From contig OU015528.1 in the NCBI GenBank assembly GCA_907165065.1, positions 75,683,474 to 75,747,473 on the forward strand: DNA of 64,000 nt, in the 5' to 3' direction. Position 1 is the stretch's first letter; each line of letters opens with the position of its first letter. A model generated the notes under the pieces. It did not search any database, was not told the DNA's origin, and worked only from the letters and a program-made list of their open reading frames with translations. Positions 13,301 to 27,100 of the stretch are shown piece after piece. Source of the stretch: Caprimulgus europaeus (taxonomy: Eukaryota > Chordata > Aves > Caprimulgiformes > Caprimulgidae). A program made the position numbers and the translations under genes.

Positions 13301-16300
13301 GAAACCCCACAATATGAAGAAAAGAAAGAATAATTACTGAACATTTATGACTCTGTTCTACTCAGTGGGACCAAGCGCTCTGGCCTGTGTTCATCGAACA
13401 CCACTGAGTTCACATCAAAACCAGAGCATTAACATTTCTAGAGGGAACTTCCAGCTGTGCTCTCATGTTTATTACTGCTATCTCACACAATTTGGAGTGA
13501 GCTATTGTTCAGGGACTTGTGCCTTGATGCTGAAATGACCTCCATGTGGAGCCACTTCAACATACAACCACTTCTAAATCACCTTATAAAAAATTTCTGA
13601 TCTAGAATCAATAAGGTTCTACTTGAGGTCAGGATCTCCTGCCTGGAGTACAGGTTCCTTCACATTGCCTCCCATGTGCCTGTAACATCTAAGACATACT
13701 TTCACCAATAAGTAATAAAAAGGAACAAGCAGTAGCATTTCTCCATGAAAAAAGGGTGTCAGTAGAGTCCAAGTGCATAGTTCAAGGTAAGCAATGTTTT
13801 TGTTGCAGGAGTGCTAATCACATGCATACATGGCAATTCAAATTCTAGTACATGGGAGAGGATAGCCTCATTCATCTTCATTTTCACTTCTCCAATACAT
13901 CTGTCTTAAGATCAGGTAAACAGTCCTTAGGAGTTGTTTGTCTTTCCCTTGCTGCAAGATACGCCTAAGAGATTTGTTTACTTCAGACACTTTGGAGTTC
14001 TACCCGTGGTATTTTAGAACAGAGTTGAGATAAACTATACATTGAAAATTTGAGTCTGTAGGTAAAGGAGTTATGAGTCCACAAAGTGCATGAATAGTAA
14101 TTTCCATGGAAGAAGGGATTTTTAGTGGAGTGTGCAAGCACAACCTCATTGTAATAGCTCACCACAAGATATAGCTATGTACCTCTGTAAGCTGCAGAAC
14201 TCAAAGACTATCTTGTCTCATGTAAAATTACTCAGACAGGTCCTTGGTAGGCCATTTGTAAAGTCATACGTAGCTCAATGTGGCACTGGTTCTTTTCATT
14301 CATATGGCACATTTTTGTTCAGTGAACAGCAAAGGCAATCAAGGGTTTACTTTATTTGGTTTTAAACTCATGCAGTTGTTGGAGATATATCTTTGTTTGG
14401 TCGATACATAAAATAAATCAGCGGCCCCATATTCAAACAACTAGCTCTTTTCAGACAATGCTGAAACAATTAGGTTAAAGACATTCATAAACTCTAATTT
14501 CCATTATGTTCCACAATTTATCCTTCCTTAGGAAAACAGATCCTGAGTATCCGTGCACATGTGCACAATTCAGCAGGGTTGAAGGAGCAGTGTTGGCAGT
14601 AATAAAACTTAAACAGTTGAAAGCTCCTTCAAGTGCATGACTTTTGCTAAGATTTACATTATTTCCTGAATATTATGAACTCCAGCATTTTCTGAGCTTG
14701 GACTTCTTGTAAGATATACAGCATATAAACTCACATATCTACCTGTGTAGCCAAGTTGATTGTATCATGTTTCTTTAGTAGAAAACAACCCTGAATGAAC
14801 TTGAAATAGTACTTCCAACAGAAAGGAAAATAGCTTTTTTTACATACTGGGATTCTTGTGGCTTGAAATAGAGATTAAGAGTGGGGTGGAGAGACACTTT
14901 CAAAATATAATGAATTATAAAGTGTTATTTGTATACTGCAAGCAAAGTAAATCCTGAAATATGCTAAGGCAATGGATTTAATACTTTAGGAAGATGACAA
15001 TGTACTAATGTTTAAAAACCAAACATGTCCCCTGTTGAATTAGATCCTACTAATCCATGGTTTAGTACCGTACTCTGTTTCCTAAAAAAACCCCCAAAGA
15101 ATTAACTAGCACAATGATTCATTGAAAAATATGCACGTTTCTGTCCTTCAGCATACAACGTTTTTATTTATGCAATTCTGAGAAAACAGTTGGAGACTTC
15201 TGTGCCAAAAATTTGTAAATTTATAATGTTGATTCTAAAGAAGAGGCAAGGACCTTTTGCAAAACGTCTCTTTCTGCCATTGTTGGGCAGCCTCACACTC
15301 CTTCACTGACAGATTCTGCCCAACCTAAGCCCAGTCAGTTAGTAACTGAAATTCCCCAAGAGCCTTTAGGCTGAACTGATACACACCCGTTCCAAAAAGC
15401 AATTCGTCAGGAGAATAGACAAAAACCTGTTAGGTTTTAAGGGACAAATATGCAAACAAGTCATTCCAGTTAATTGGTGGCCTGTTTGCTGCCATCAGCA
15501 TCCTTCATGTTATCGCTGGCTCGTGTTTCCAAATGAGCAGCGCTGTTCCAGGGAGGCTCCGTGGGAATTCATCACCCTTCACCTCTGCTTTTACTGTACT
15601 GGGACTCTGGGAGATTTTTAGCCACAATTCCTGCTCTTTTCTGCTTTAGTAATTTAAGATATATTGAAACAATATTAAAAATATAAATATAGGTCAAAAA
15701 TGCATGCCCAGTTTCCAATTTTTGGCTCCAACTTGTGTTTGGATGCCTGCTTAAGGATGACCTAATTATCAGATGGGCTGAGTACCAAAATATCGCTCCA
15801 AGAAGTAGCATAATCTCTGGGCACCAAGAGCAGTCAAAATCAATTCACTTATTTAGGAGCCTAACCACAGACTCAGAAACTTAACACTATGTGGGCAAGC
15901 CCAGCAGACACGCAACAGTTCAGAAATAGACTTCTCCCATCACAAATCACATTGATCTATGCAGTCAAGTGGCAGGCACGGGGTGGTGGGCATCCTAAAG
16001 CAAGATTTTCTTCCATGGCTTCCTTGCAAACACATACTTTAAAAAAATTGGTTCTGAGATCAGGGTTAAGGCATCGGACTGCTCTGTGCTCAGAGCACTA
16101 AAATAATGGTGCTAATAACATAACTAGATTTAAATCTAAAATTGAAAATCATACACTTGAGTTGCTTAAGCATCCACCCAGGGTATGTGTACTGCATGTA
16201 TACTGTATTCATAAAATTTATTTAAGATATGTGTTATATTTATCAACCGTATCTTTATCCTAAAAAGAATGAGCATTATAGTAGGGAAGTTTTCTGCTTT

Positions 16301-16323
16301 CTGCAAAGCTAATAAAGCTTATT

Positions 16324-16381
16324 TTAAATGATTTTATAATAATGGTACCTTAGCTTAAATGATTTTATAACAATGGAACCT
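16324..16381. repeat. Direct repeat of 27 nt, period 31
   Basis: The segment starting ttaaatgattttataa at 16324 recurs at 16355 and ends aatggNacct in both copies, with two mismatches over 27 nt. This is a local duplication. Confidence 0.8.
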
Positions 16382-17512
16382 GCATTAATTCCACATGAAA
16401 CAGTACAAAAATAATCAATTTGTACTACAGTCTGAAGAGTGCCATTCTGCATTTTAAACCGATCTTTTCCAACATGAAACATCTACCTCAATTCATTCTT
16501 TAGCAAACTGTCAGACCTTCCTACACACCTACTGGTAAGGTTATTTTTGGATCATCCTGGAAGCAAATCACAGCTAGCTCAGTGGGTGTACTGGCCTCTA
16601 ACAAAATGTCACGGTGGCAGACTTGCACCGGTGATTGGAGAAAAACGTATTGTACTGAAGTGAACAAAAAGAGAATTCTTCTAAGAATGATTATTTGAAC
16701 ATTCTTCACTGCTTCTCAGCTGAGGCATCTTGTATATTCTATAAAATCTCTAACGTTCCAACAATTGTGTTCACAACATGAACACCTTCAACTAACAAAG
16801 AAAATCTTCGTGCTATATTAGGGGGTAGAGAAAATAATGAACCACAGGCGCTAACTATAAGTTATAATTCTCTGCTTTTAGAGAGGGAAAGGATGAATTA
16901 ATTCTTACAGGACAGGCACTGTAAGGAATTTTTTTTCTCTCTCTTTTTCAGTTTATTCTATACTTCACAGACCACCTCTTTTGGGGTTGTTATTCTTCAA
17001 TGTCAGCATCTGTCTGAAAATGAGTATTTTTAGACTTTTGTGCTTAGGAGAGCTTTTTTTCAACATAAGAGTTAATGACTGAATTCTGATATAATACGGC
17101 AAAAGCTGGGCTGGATTTTAAGAGGTAGTTAAAGAAAAAAAGTCTTAATTTCTACCCTGACAGTATTTTTTTTGCAGAAAGATTTTATCCTAGGTTTACC
17201 CAGCAGATAAACCTGAAAAGATTTTTACTGAAGCATGAATAGCTAGTTCAGCTGTGTGAATAAATAATAGTTTAGAGAATCAAATAATCATGAAAATGTC
17301 ACGGAAAATCAAGGCTCCTAAGTCTGAAACTGAATTAGCTTCGGGTTTAGCAATTCTATCCCCCCACAGCTCAGAAGTTATATTGTGTATGTTTATGCAG
17401 ATAAATTTGGATTTATAATTAGATGTTTCATCTCTTCATTTGCACATAGAAGGGCTTTCCTACTGGCTATTGAAAAAACATTTGTGCATGAATTTTAAGA
17501 AATAAAATTGAA

Positions 17513-17685
17513 ATGAGCTCACAGAGACTGTGGAATCTCCATCCTTGGAGATATTCAGACCTTGACTGGACACAGCCTTCACCAACCTGCTCTGAGTCAT
17601 TCTGCTGCGAGCAGAAATCTGGAGCAGAGACCTGGGGAAGTGTCTACCAACCTATGTGGTTCTGTGACTCTAATGCTATGGTATT
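17513..17685 (+). mobile_element. CR1 LINE 3'-terminal fragment
   Basis: It begins gagctcacagagactgtgga and includes tccatccttggagatattca and aaccTGCTCTgag-like CR1 3'UTR text, ending around tggttctgtgactctaatgc. It is short, diverged and antisense to CELF2. Confidence 0.8.
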
Positions 17686-20600
17686 AAACAATAAAAAGAT
17701 GTGCAGTGATGGAGAATGGCAAGATGACTAAGCTGGTGTGTGAAACTCAACTTCCATATTCTTCCTGTGAGTATAAAACATTTTTCTGCTGTTGCTTAAC
17801 ATCAGTTTCCAAAAAGATCAGGAGCTTCATACCTCCTGATATCAGGAATTTTTTTACAGTGTCATTTCCACCTTATACCACCCAGGACAGTCAGAATAAA
17901 CATTATTATCCTTGGGAAAACTAGGGTAGCGAGTCAACTGAGGCAAATTAAATGTCAGACAGTGTTAGAGGTAAATACTCTGATCCTGAGCTTCTATGGC
18001 CCTCCTTCACACCCACCTCCAGGCCTGCCCACCACCCACTGAATTAACTGTAGGTCTCTTCAGGCTCTGCAGTAGCAGCCTCCCTGCAAGCTCTTTGCTC
18101 ATTGATCCATTTGTAGGACATGGCAAGGACAGTCTCTGGAGGACAGGACAAGGTTCCTGACACTCAGCTGAGGTTCATCCTGCCTAAATTGAGAAATTCA
18201 CAGTGTTGATACCTACACCGGAGGTAGTTGCTCCAAAATCCTTTCTCAGCTGATGGGAAATGCAAATTTCCAGAGCCCAACCAAAACGGAATTGAGACAA
18301 ACTGGCTCAGACAAGCTGGAGTCCAGTAAAAGCTACCCCAGCCCAAATCCTTCTGTTATGAAATACTACAGGAACTCCCCTTTAAAACAGGAAAGTATTC
18401 TAAGCGAGTGAAACAAAAAGAAAGTGAAGAATTAATTAACTAAATGGAAGTGATTAAAGTAAATAAATGAAACAATTATCATATCAAAATAAAAGACAAG
18501 AAAGATGATTAAATGAGTCTTCAAAAGACCCGTGAGAAACTCATGAAAGACATAATATGCATTTACCTGGGTTTTATTCTTTCATGATTTCATTTTCATT
18601 TTTATTCAATACCATCTGATAATTGCAAGAAACAGTTACTTTTACCATGGGCAATTTAAACCATTTTAATTTTTTTTCCGGGGCCAAGAGACAAAAGAAC
18701 CTATTTATTGCCTGAGGGGATTTTACTAAAATGAAAGCTTAATCTTTCATGTTTTTTTAAGCAAAGGCTTTTAAAAAATCATTTCTAACAATGCTGTAGG
18801 GAGAGACTTCCATGGGTATGCAAAATTGAAATTATAAATTTACAATTATAAAAAAATTAATGGTTTGGGGGATTGCATTGTCTCTGTTCTTTCTGAATGA
18901 ATACTGTTTCAAGCTTAAGAGAGAGTATTTAGCACATAGAGGAGAATGAGTGTCCTTAGACTGTCTTGCGGTCAAAGCTATTTAGTAAGAATGTATGAGA
19001 GAAAGATCATTGGAGTTTAATTTGTTTGGAAATAAGTGATTGTATGAACCTTGAAGAAGGAATTTCATACAGCTTGAACAGTCACTATTAGATGCTGAAT
19101 ATTTTTCTCTTCTTTTTTAATATATTGCCATTAGAAACCAGCAGCAAAACTTGACATGCTCAAATATCAGATGCCCTGTTGGTTCCTCACTTCCTGGCCT
19201 ATTATTCTGTGTTGTTGTATTCAATACACCAAAGCTGGCCTGACCACTATGCTCTCTGTAATACTTTGATGCACCCACGGTTGCTAAATCTTATCTATGA
19301 AAAATTAAGCTGCAAAATTAATTTTAACTGAAGTAACCCACCTTTTGGGGCTCTTATGTCTACAAAGGGCAGTACAAGAGCTATTGGTCAAAGACTGAGT
19401 CAGGAGAGATCTTCAGGAGAAATAGTTATATATGGGTAGAAACATGGATATTTATGTGGCTGCCATGGTTTAAGGCATATTGGAAGTACACACTCACTCT
19501 CATCCCTGTTCCATGCAGTATTTTGGCCTTAACAGCATCAAGAAAAGGATTAAATTTAAGCATGTACTTTTGCACTCTCCTAAATTTGGTCAGTTTTCTG
19601 AACTGAGAAATATTAATTTAATGCATTATCTGGAGAGACACAAAACTTTTCTTCCTGGGCTTAGTGCAGGCTTTGAAATCAGACAAAATAATTTACACTT
19701 ATGAAACACAACAACCTGAAGTGTTCTATTAAAAGAAAACTAGACCAAAAAAATACCCTCAAGGCCTCCAAATATCCACACATTGAAAGGCAGATTTAAA
19801 TGTTTTCTGCCAACATATTTCAAGTTTTAATGGAAATACTTTGAGCTACTATGAAAAGCTTTATCGAACTAAATTCATTTTCCATAGAGCAGAGCAGAAT
19901 CACTGAAGATATTATTCAGGTTTACAAAATATTTAATAGGGTGGAGAATGCGGAACCAGATAAGAAAGGTTAAACTGAAGGACATTTTAACAAGGCTTTA
20001 TTTTAGGTTGGCTGTGCAACATAAATAGGTCAGTGGACCTATTAGATACAGACATTCTCTTTGACACACCAAGCTCTCTAATATTAGAAACACTTGTGTA
20101 CACCTACTATCTGTAAGACTTTCAGAAGCCATTGTCGTTCTGAGTACACTATTTCCAATACTAAATGTCCAGACTTTTTTTGGCAATAACACATCTTCAG
20201 TGTGTTAGCCAAAACCACTAAGCTCTTTGGAAAAACCTTGGACATGCTCTATGACACCACCTTGGGCAATACTAAGCTCTAGTTATCCCAAAGAAGCACC
20301 TGCCCAGCCCAGCTGAAGCACCTTTCTAATCATGTGCCTCTGCAGACTGGGACATCAGATGAAACCACCTTCCAGGTGCTCAAGGAGCTCTGAGAACAGG
20401 TTAGAAGATGGAACAGCAAGTCAGCCAGGCTAGATAAGAAGATTGCATTTGAGAGTGAGAGGAAAATGTTGACCTTAAGGATGAATCTGAGTCCTGTACT
20501 AACATGGCAAGACAATGAGCACGACAGAAACATACTGCTGCCTGAGGTTCTGGTGCCACTTTGCTGCAGAGCAGCAGTGATAAGGAAAGTTCATTTCCAG

Positions 20601-20877
20601 TCCCTCTGCACTGCAGTGCAGTACGCTGAGGTGTCTTGAGAAGTCTTGTCAGTATGGCTCAAGAAATGCTGAGCACACTTCGGGAGGACAGGCTACTCAC
20701 ACATTTAACAGCTCAACTGCAGAGATATTACAGAGCATGCATGAAATGCAACATTTCCGCTTCTATAAATGGATGACATTTAGACAGGAGTAGCACAGAG
20801 GCACCGACACTGAGACCAGCCTTTTGCAAAGCATTAAGCCTCAGCTCCAGGATGGAGGGAAGAGATTGCTCAGGTAT

Positions 20878-20894
20878 AAAAAAAAAAAAAAAAG
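20878..20894. repeat. Poly(A) run, 17 nt
   Basis: This is an uninterrupted A run on the plus strand, which becomes a U run in the CELF2 transcript. Confidence 0.85.
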
Positions 20895-22202
20895 CTATCA
20901 GCAAACCAAAATTATTTCCACCCAGCCTGCTACTCAGAGATGTTGCGAATGAATATTATTTTGAGGTCAAGAGGAGGCTCACACCAGAAACAGGAAAATG
21001 CTGTACAAAGTTTGTATTTAGCCAAGCTGCCTTCCATTTAACCTCTCCTCCAAACAAACAATAAAATCGTAATATAACGGGAAGCGTTGGCCAGCTTTAA
21101 CACCCGGCACCACACTCAGTCCCAGTTCTATTGTGCAGTGAAGACTGTTTTCCTTACTGATGAGTTCAAACCGTCTGCCATGAATTACTTTTCATGGGGA
21201 ATAAATACACACTTAAACAAGATTAAACACAAATGTTCTTTAGTGGTGTCTAAAAGAATATGAATGTTTTTTAGAACAGCAATAAACACACTTCATGATG
21301 CAAATAATTACACCCTGCAGCCTTTATGTAAAGACAAGCATCCAGATTCTTGACTTGGCTACATCACTGTAAACCCAGAGTAACTGCACTGAATCAACAT
21401 CTCTCCCTGTGGATTCTGGAGAGGCTGGAGTGTAGCTGAACTCTGAATTTGCCCTAATTTCTCTCTAGGATTTTGCAGACATCGGACATACATGGCTGAA
21501 AGTCTACATGGTGGTCATGAAGGCACCACCATCTCTTATCCTGTCTCTTATTCCCCCATAAATGTGTCTTCTGCTTAGTGTAACAAAGTCAGAATCTGTG
21601 CTCCTTGTACATCTGACATGACTTCTGTAAGTGTATTTTCAGTTGGGACCAGAAGAAAGCTCAGCTGAGGCTAGAGCAAGGAAAAGAGAAGGGAAAATAC
21701 AGAGAAGGACTTCACAAAAATTCATGATGTGTGATGCCTGACATGCATGATGGGCTGGGAATCAAAGATCTGTCTCTCAGGGGTTAAAAAGAACCACCTT
21801 GGTTAATCTTTCTGTAGGATGGGAAGGATTGGCTTGTGTTGTGAATTCTTTCTGAAAAGCGTAATTTAGCTTAAGTTTCCCATGCAATTGTAATTTTAAT
21901 GTAGAGTTTGGTAAGATGGGTCCGTTAGGCTTTAATGGCCCCTGAAATGAGTCTGGAAAGGTGAACATGTCCACATTGGACCATTTGAAAAATTATGTAA
22001 TTATTATGAAATGGAAATTATTATGAAAGGGACCACTTGACCACTTAAAAATAACAGCAATAAAAATATATTCAGCTCTTAAAAGGGACTCTAGAAATTC
22101 TATGAGCACAGAACTCAGACACAACATGGACTCACTGTTTTAACTATCATCTTCCCATTTATTCTCATTTTTTAATTTTGAAAACGAAGAGTCTGCTCTT
22201 AC

Positions 22203-22337
22203 CGGGACTTGTGAGGGCTCCCAGAGCACCAGTCGTTGTGGAGAGAGGATTTGCATTGGTGGTGGTAGCTGAGGTTTGGGCGGCGGCTGCTGCAGCTGCT
22301 AAAGTTGCCAAATTCTGTAATTGTAAAGCGTTCATGC
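22203..22337 (-). CDS. CELF2: CELF2 exon, 135 nt: Ala-rich linker segment
   Basis: It encodes (G)MNALQLQNLATLAAAAAAA, then QTSATTTNANPLSTTTGALG and ALTSP. The run of seven alanines is coded by mixed GCA/GCT/GCC codons, so it is not a pure triplet repeat likely to expand. A Thr/Ser/Asn-rich stretch follows. The acceptor is CACACAG|GCATGA and the donor CCCG|GTAAGA. It completes a Gly codon and leaves a G for the following Val, and its length is a multiple of three. From memory, the mammalian protein reads ATSTNANPLSTTSSALGALTSP here, so the bird copy differs by a few Ser/Thr/Gly changes. On the plus strand this exon produces spurious Ala/Val-rich ORFs. Confidence 0.97.
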
Positions 22338-22378
22338 CTGTGTGGAGAAGCAATAGGGTTAATTAAAAGATGCCATTT

Positions 22379-22394
22379 AAAAAAAAAAAAAAAG
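22379..22394. repeat. Poly(A) run, 16 nt
   Basis: This uninterrupted A run on the plus strand lies 42 nt from the acceptor of the Ala-rich exon. In the transcript it is a U tract just upstream of that 3' splice site. Confidence 0.85.
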
Positions 22395-24130
22395 CTAGTT
22401 TCAATGGACATGGAGATTTGGATGTACCTTGCCAAGAGCTAAATTCTTCTTTTAATTCCCAAGACATCTATAATCTGGGGTCTTACCTAAGACATTTTAC
22501 AGTCCCTGAATAGCATCTCTCACCTCTGTACCTTGAAGTTGAGAGAATACAGCAAAGGCACCAGCCTATAGTTTAGGAAAAGGAAACCTGGTTTGTGCCT
22601 CTTCTATAGGGGAAACGTAGAATTAAAAGTCATTTAAACTCTGCGTGAAGCCCAGGCGCAATACTATTTCCTGACACAACAGGGGGTGCATAGAAGATAA
22701 CTAACGTTTAAAACACATTCAGGTCATATAATTGGGATGAATACAATTTGTTTCCCATGTCTCCTCTGAATGTATCTACTAAGGCTACACCGTGCAGCCA
22801 CCAATAATTGTGCTGATCCTCTTTTTGATGGTTCATTTCTAAAAATGCGTATGAACTAAGAACATCAAATGAGTATCAGTCTGATCACAGAGCCATCATT
22901 GAGGTAGGGATTTTCAGGCCATAAGCTCTGAACTGTGATATCACGTCTACTCAGTCATCTGTCACTTCATTATTTTAGAAGATGTGGGGGAGATATATCT
23001 GCATTTCAATGAGGACCTTCAAGAAATGGATTTACTTAAATAGCAAAGGCTTTAATTTAGATGGCAAGTAAAAAAGGACAAACAATAAATAGAATTTATG
23101 TGAAATGGAAAAAAAGATTATTAAGGAACAGCAAATGGCATTCATTTGACTTAAATCAGAGGGTCAGGAGTCTGCCTCTCCGGCGGCCTTCAAAAGTACC
23201 TACCATTTACCTTGGACTAGACAAAGCACTTAGACACTTACTCTAAGGTGAACTGCTTCAGTAAGAGACTACAATGCAGATATAAGCTAGGTGCAAGCAT
23301 TAACCTGACTGGATTCCTCTCAGGATCCTCTGAACAAGATATCACTCTCCATATGGGTGATGTTCGGACTGGATGTCTACATGGGGACGTGAGAGAGACT
23401 GTTTGGATAGCAGTGAGAGATCATCCTTTTTGGTTTGGACACACTGAGGGAGATCTGTGCATGCTGCTTGAGCCCTCAATAGAATTGACAAAGTGCATAA
23501 AACCAAAATACTAAGAGTTTAATTATGTTCTTGTAGTCCTGATAAAATAAGTATACACAAAAGGTCAGGTTATAGGAAGAGCAATACCTTTTTTAGACCA
23601 AGAGATAGGGCTGGGAGGACTGCACAAGTTTTGGGGAATACCCAAAGAAGAGTTTGAGTACCTGGAAACTTGTCCAATTTTTTTTCTGAAAGTTAGTCTA
23701 ACAAGAGGTATTATTTCTCCCTGCAAAATTTGTTTCTCAAACCAGGGGAGCTTAATAACAACTTGGAGAAGATGCAAAAAAAAATTGTTAAACATAATGC
23801 TCTGGAAGAATGTTTGGGAAGAAATAAAATACAATGAAGGAGAAGTATTTTCTAGGAACTGAGAACTCCTGCAATAATGGAGAGTGATATTACTTTCAAA
23901 TGCATATGTTGCAGACTCTGGTTGCTCCACAGAGAGGTATTCTTACTGTCCCAGCATTAGGAACTGTGAGGTAAATCTAAATATGAGCATCTATTTGTGA
24001 ACTAACCCATCAATTTAAATACAGCATGTTCCAAGGCAGGTCAGGTCTCAGGTGAGCACCTAGCTTGGCTGAAGTTCTAACTTCTGTGCCTCAGTCAAAT
24101 GCCCAAAGTCAGCTCATGTGTTGGTGCTTT

Positions 24131-24172
24131 TGAAAATGTGACACAATGACACAATGAAAATGTGACACAATG
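24131..24172. repeat. Short tandem duplication, period 24
   Basis: The 18-nt unit tgaaaatgtgacacaatg occurs at 24131-24148 and 24155-24172, separated by acacaa. Confidence 0.85.
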
Positions 24173-27100
24173 TTAGGAGTAAGGTTTTAGTTGATCCAAG
24201 ATCCACCACCTTGCACTGGAATCCGCACAATGTATGTGGAGGAATTACCTGTCAAAAATAGTTCTTTCAGGTTTCTTTTGGAAGCTAATGACCATTTTAA
24301 AAATTAAGGCTTTTCTCAAACTCTACCAACCCAAACTATTTTGCAAGGTGTAATAAAACTGCCCTAGTCACAAGTCATTATTAACCTAGACAATTAGATT
24401 AATAAATAATTATCACTAAATAAAGTGATGACAGGGCATTGTTGCATTTTGGTCAGTCTTCTAAACTAGCTTTCACAAAGTTTATGTCCTTAAAATACAA
24501 AGATAACTCTGAAATGGCAAAACTGTACCTTAATCACATGGATATTTAATAAATACTAAAGTATTAGATACTGGATACCCAAGTTAGTAGAGTAACACTG
24601 CTTGAAACACCTCAAATCTTGAACAAAATAACCTTTAATTAAAATTTTAAAAACCTTTTATTTTTACAATCAGTCTAAAACTAACTTTTGGAAGCAACAT
24701 CATATTAATAAATAAACTTCTGAAACCAGAGATACTAAGGATATTAATAACTGTTTTCAAATCTGGTCTCTGGTTTAACTTGACAACTTTTCAATCAAAA
24801 AGTACAATTCAGACAAATTCAGAAAGGATAATTTCTAAGTTTGTTTTTTTTTTTAAAAAAATTACTAAATTGCCCTACTTGCTTGCCTTGTGTGTAAATA
24901 ATTTTTTTTTCATTAAAAAATCCTATTTCTTTGATAGCAAGATTCTGCAGATTATTTCAAACAGGTTTTTAGGTGTGAAGAAGACTTAAACTAAGGTCTG
25001 GCTCTTCGTTAACAAAGCAGACAGTGGTTCTCAAAATGAGAGACGGAATCCATTTTCATCCTGGATTGATATGTGGTTAACAAAAATAATTCACCTTCCT
25101 CTTCCATAAAAAGTATAAGTAAGTCAGCAAACAATGTCCAGCAAACATTGCTGGTCTTCACTGAGGCCATATTTCATTCCATTCTGTAAAGAGATTTGGG
25201 AAAGCAGTAGGTTGCTCTCCACCATGGCAGCATGGTTTTCTATCACCCACTGGTTAGTTATTCATCAGAAGGATCAGTCATAATCGGCTTATATTTCTTC
25301 TGTGGGGAGGTTTCTACTTTGGACTTTTAAACAGCCCACATGGTAGGATTAAATAATAGTGAACAAATACAGAACGGTCCTAGAGGAGAAACTGCAAAAT
25401 AACTGCAACTATATGAAATCCCACCTGCTTCTGGAAAATGCATAGACTTTTCTCCAACTTCAGTTTAGAAGCAAATGGATTTTGAAGCAATTGAATACTG
25501 CTATTTCTGTTGCATCTTATGTGCATGGCTTTGCCTATGCATGCAAGGCTGCAGAAGACTATGGAGCATATAGAGCTGGAAGGCAGCATACACGCACCGT
25601 ACAGCATTAAGGAAAAGCACAGGAGGCAAAACCAAGGTCAACAGGCAGTGGAACAACTGCTCTCTCTGGGCTTGTGAACCACCATCGTGCCTATGTGGAT
25701 GCAAAACAAATACCAGCCTTGCCTCATCCCACAAAAACATTATTTTAATGGGATGTTTCTTGTGGGAGGAACCCATCGACTTGACGAAAAGAGTTTCAGT
25801 GCCAAAAAAAGATTAAGAAACAAGAGCTAGGCAGTGACGAAGTCGTCTCCCCACCCAATCTGTTTTACTGTAGAGGTGACTAAATGACACTGGCCACAAA
25901 CCAGCTCTGCAGATGTCACAGGGTGTCAGCTTCAGTGCCTTCAGGAAAAAAGATTGCTTGCTGTTGTCACACACGCGAAGGACAGCAAAGAGCACCACTG
26001 AACTGAGCACCCAAGTGTGACTGTCAGCAAGGGCTCATGGCACACACTGTCATCTAGCAAGGTCTAGAGCTGATTGTGTCAACAGGTTTATCACTTAATA
26101 TGCATCCTCTTTGGGATCCTTTGTCTGCTCAAACAAAAAATAAGTCCTGTCATCACTGTTTCACATTCCCCAGGCATTTTACCATCATCTCTGCTCCCTC
26201 TTTATTGGTTTGTCCTGTCAACTTGTCAAGTGTGTCAACATCCCACTTGCTAGGACAAACTTGGAGGAAGGAAACCAAATGCTCTCAAGTCCTAGACCCA
26301 AAAAGTACTTTGCTTTCAAATGGTGATTTTTGGTTCAATTGAACTTCAGCCAAGGTATAGTTCTGTGGGACTAATCTGCTCTCTCATTCTCTCCCCTTTC
26401 ACACACTGTCTTCACACATTTCACATCCTACAGCTTCTTCAAAACAATCCCAAATCCCGCAACAGAGCTGGACCGCAAATGAGTAGATCGTTTTTATTTG
26501 AAGGTGCTGCTCACTCAGCAAATGCACCTCTCTCTGAAGAAATGTAAATGGCTTAACGCTGAAGAACAGCCTCACAGGCAGAGCTGCACATGAAAAATGA
26601 AAATCCCCCTGTAGGGGAAAAAATAACTTCTGTGTAAGGAATAACTCTTGATCTTTATGATGGAGACAATGTTGGGAATTAAAGGGAAATGATTAAAAAA
26701 ACCAGAATCACAATACAGTTTGATTCCATTTTTAATAACATGTATTTACCAATGTGCTATCAGCTTGGCAAATATTCAAGATTGCAGGGAAATTCAACTT
26801 TCATTTTGTTATTTGGCAGATTAAAAAAACAATTAAATTATATACAAAACAGATGCACAGTATGCCTTGCTTGAAACTTAAGATTTTTTTAAAAAATATA
26901 AAATTATTTATAAGGATAGGGGCATGAAAATTTAATTTAATGTTCACCTTAGGTAATTTTGTGTCTTATTGTTCACAGCAATTACCATAAATCTACATAT
27001 CAATAAGCGAGAACAGATGTCAGTTGTTACAAGTGCTTGCCAATCAGGCCTGTTAAAAAGTGACAGATGGATGGTGATAGAACATTCTCATAAGGCCTAT

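Larger units (their letters stand above)
2287..22202 (-). other. CELF2: CELF2 intron, 19,916 nt
   Basis: This is the largest intron in the window. It holds three plus-strand CR1 fragments (about 8690-8924, 9612-10374, 17513-17685), two perfect hairpins (4730-4752, 6378-6404), short tandem duplications (7071-7100, 16324-16381) and an A17 run at 20878-20894. A non-repetitive block around 11560-12000 may be conserved. The remainder is unremarkable A+T-rich intron with no supported gene. Confidence 0.9.

Noticed and set aside
22178-22435. Ala/Val-rich plus-strand ORF and a second minus-strand frame over the Ala-run exon
   Set aside because: They are shadows of the CELF2 coding exon. The frame reading GMNALQLQNL with correct splice sites is the real one.
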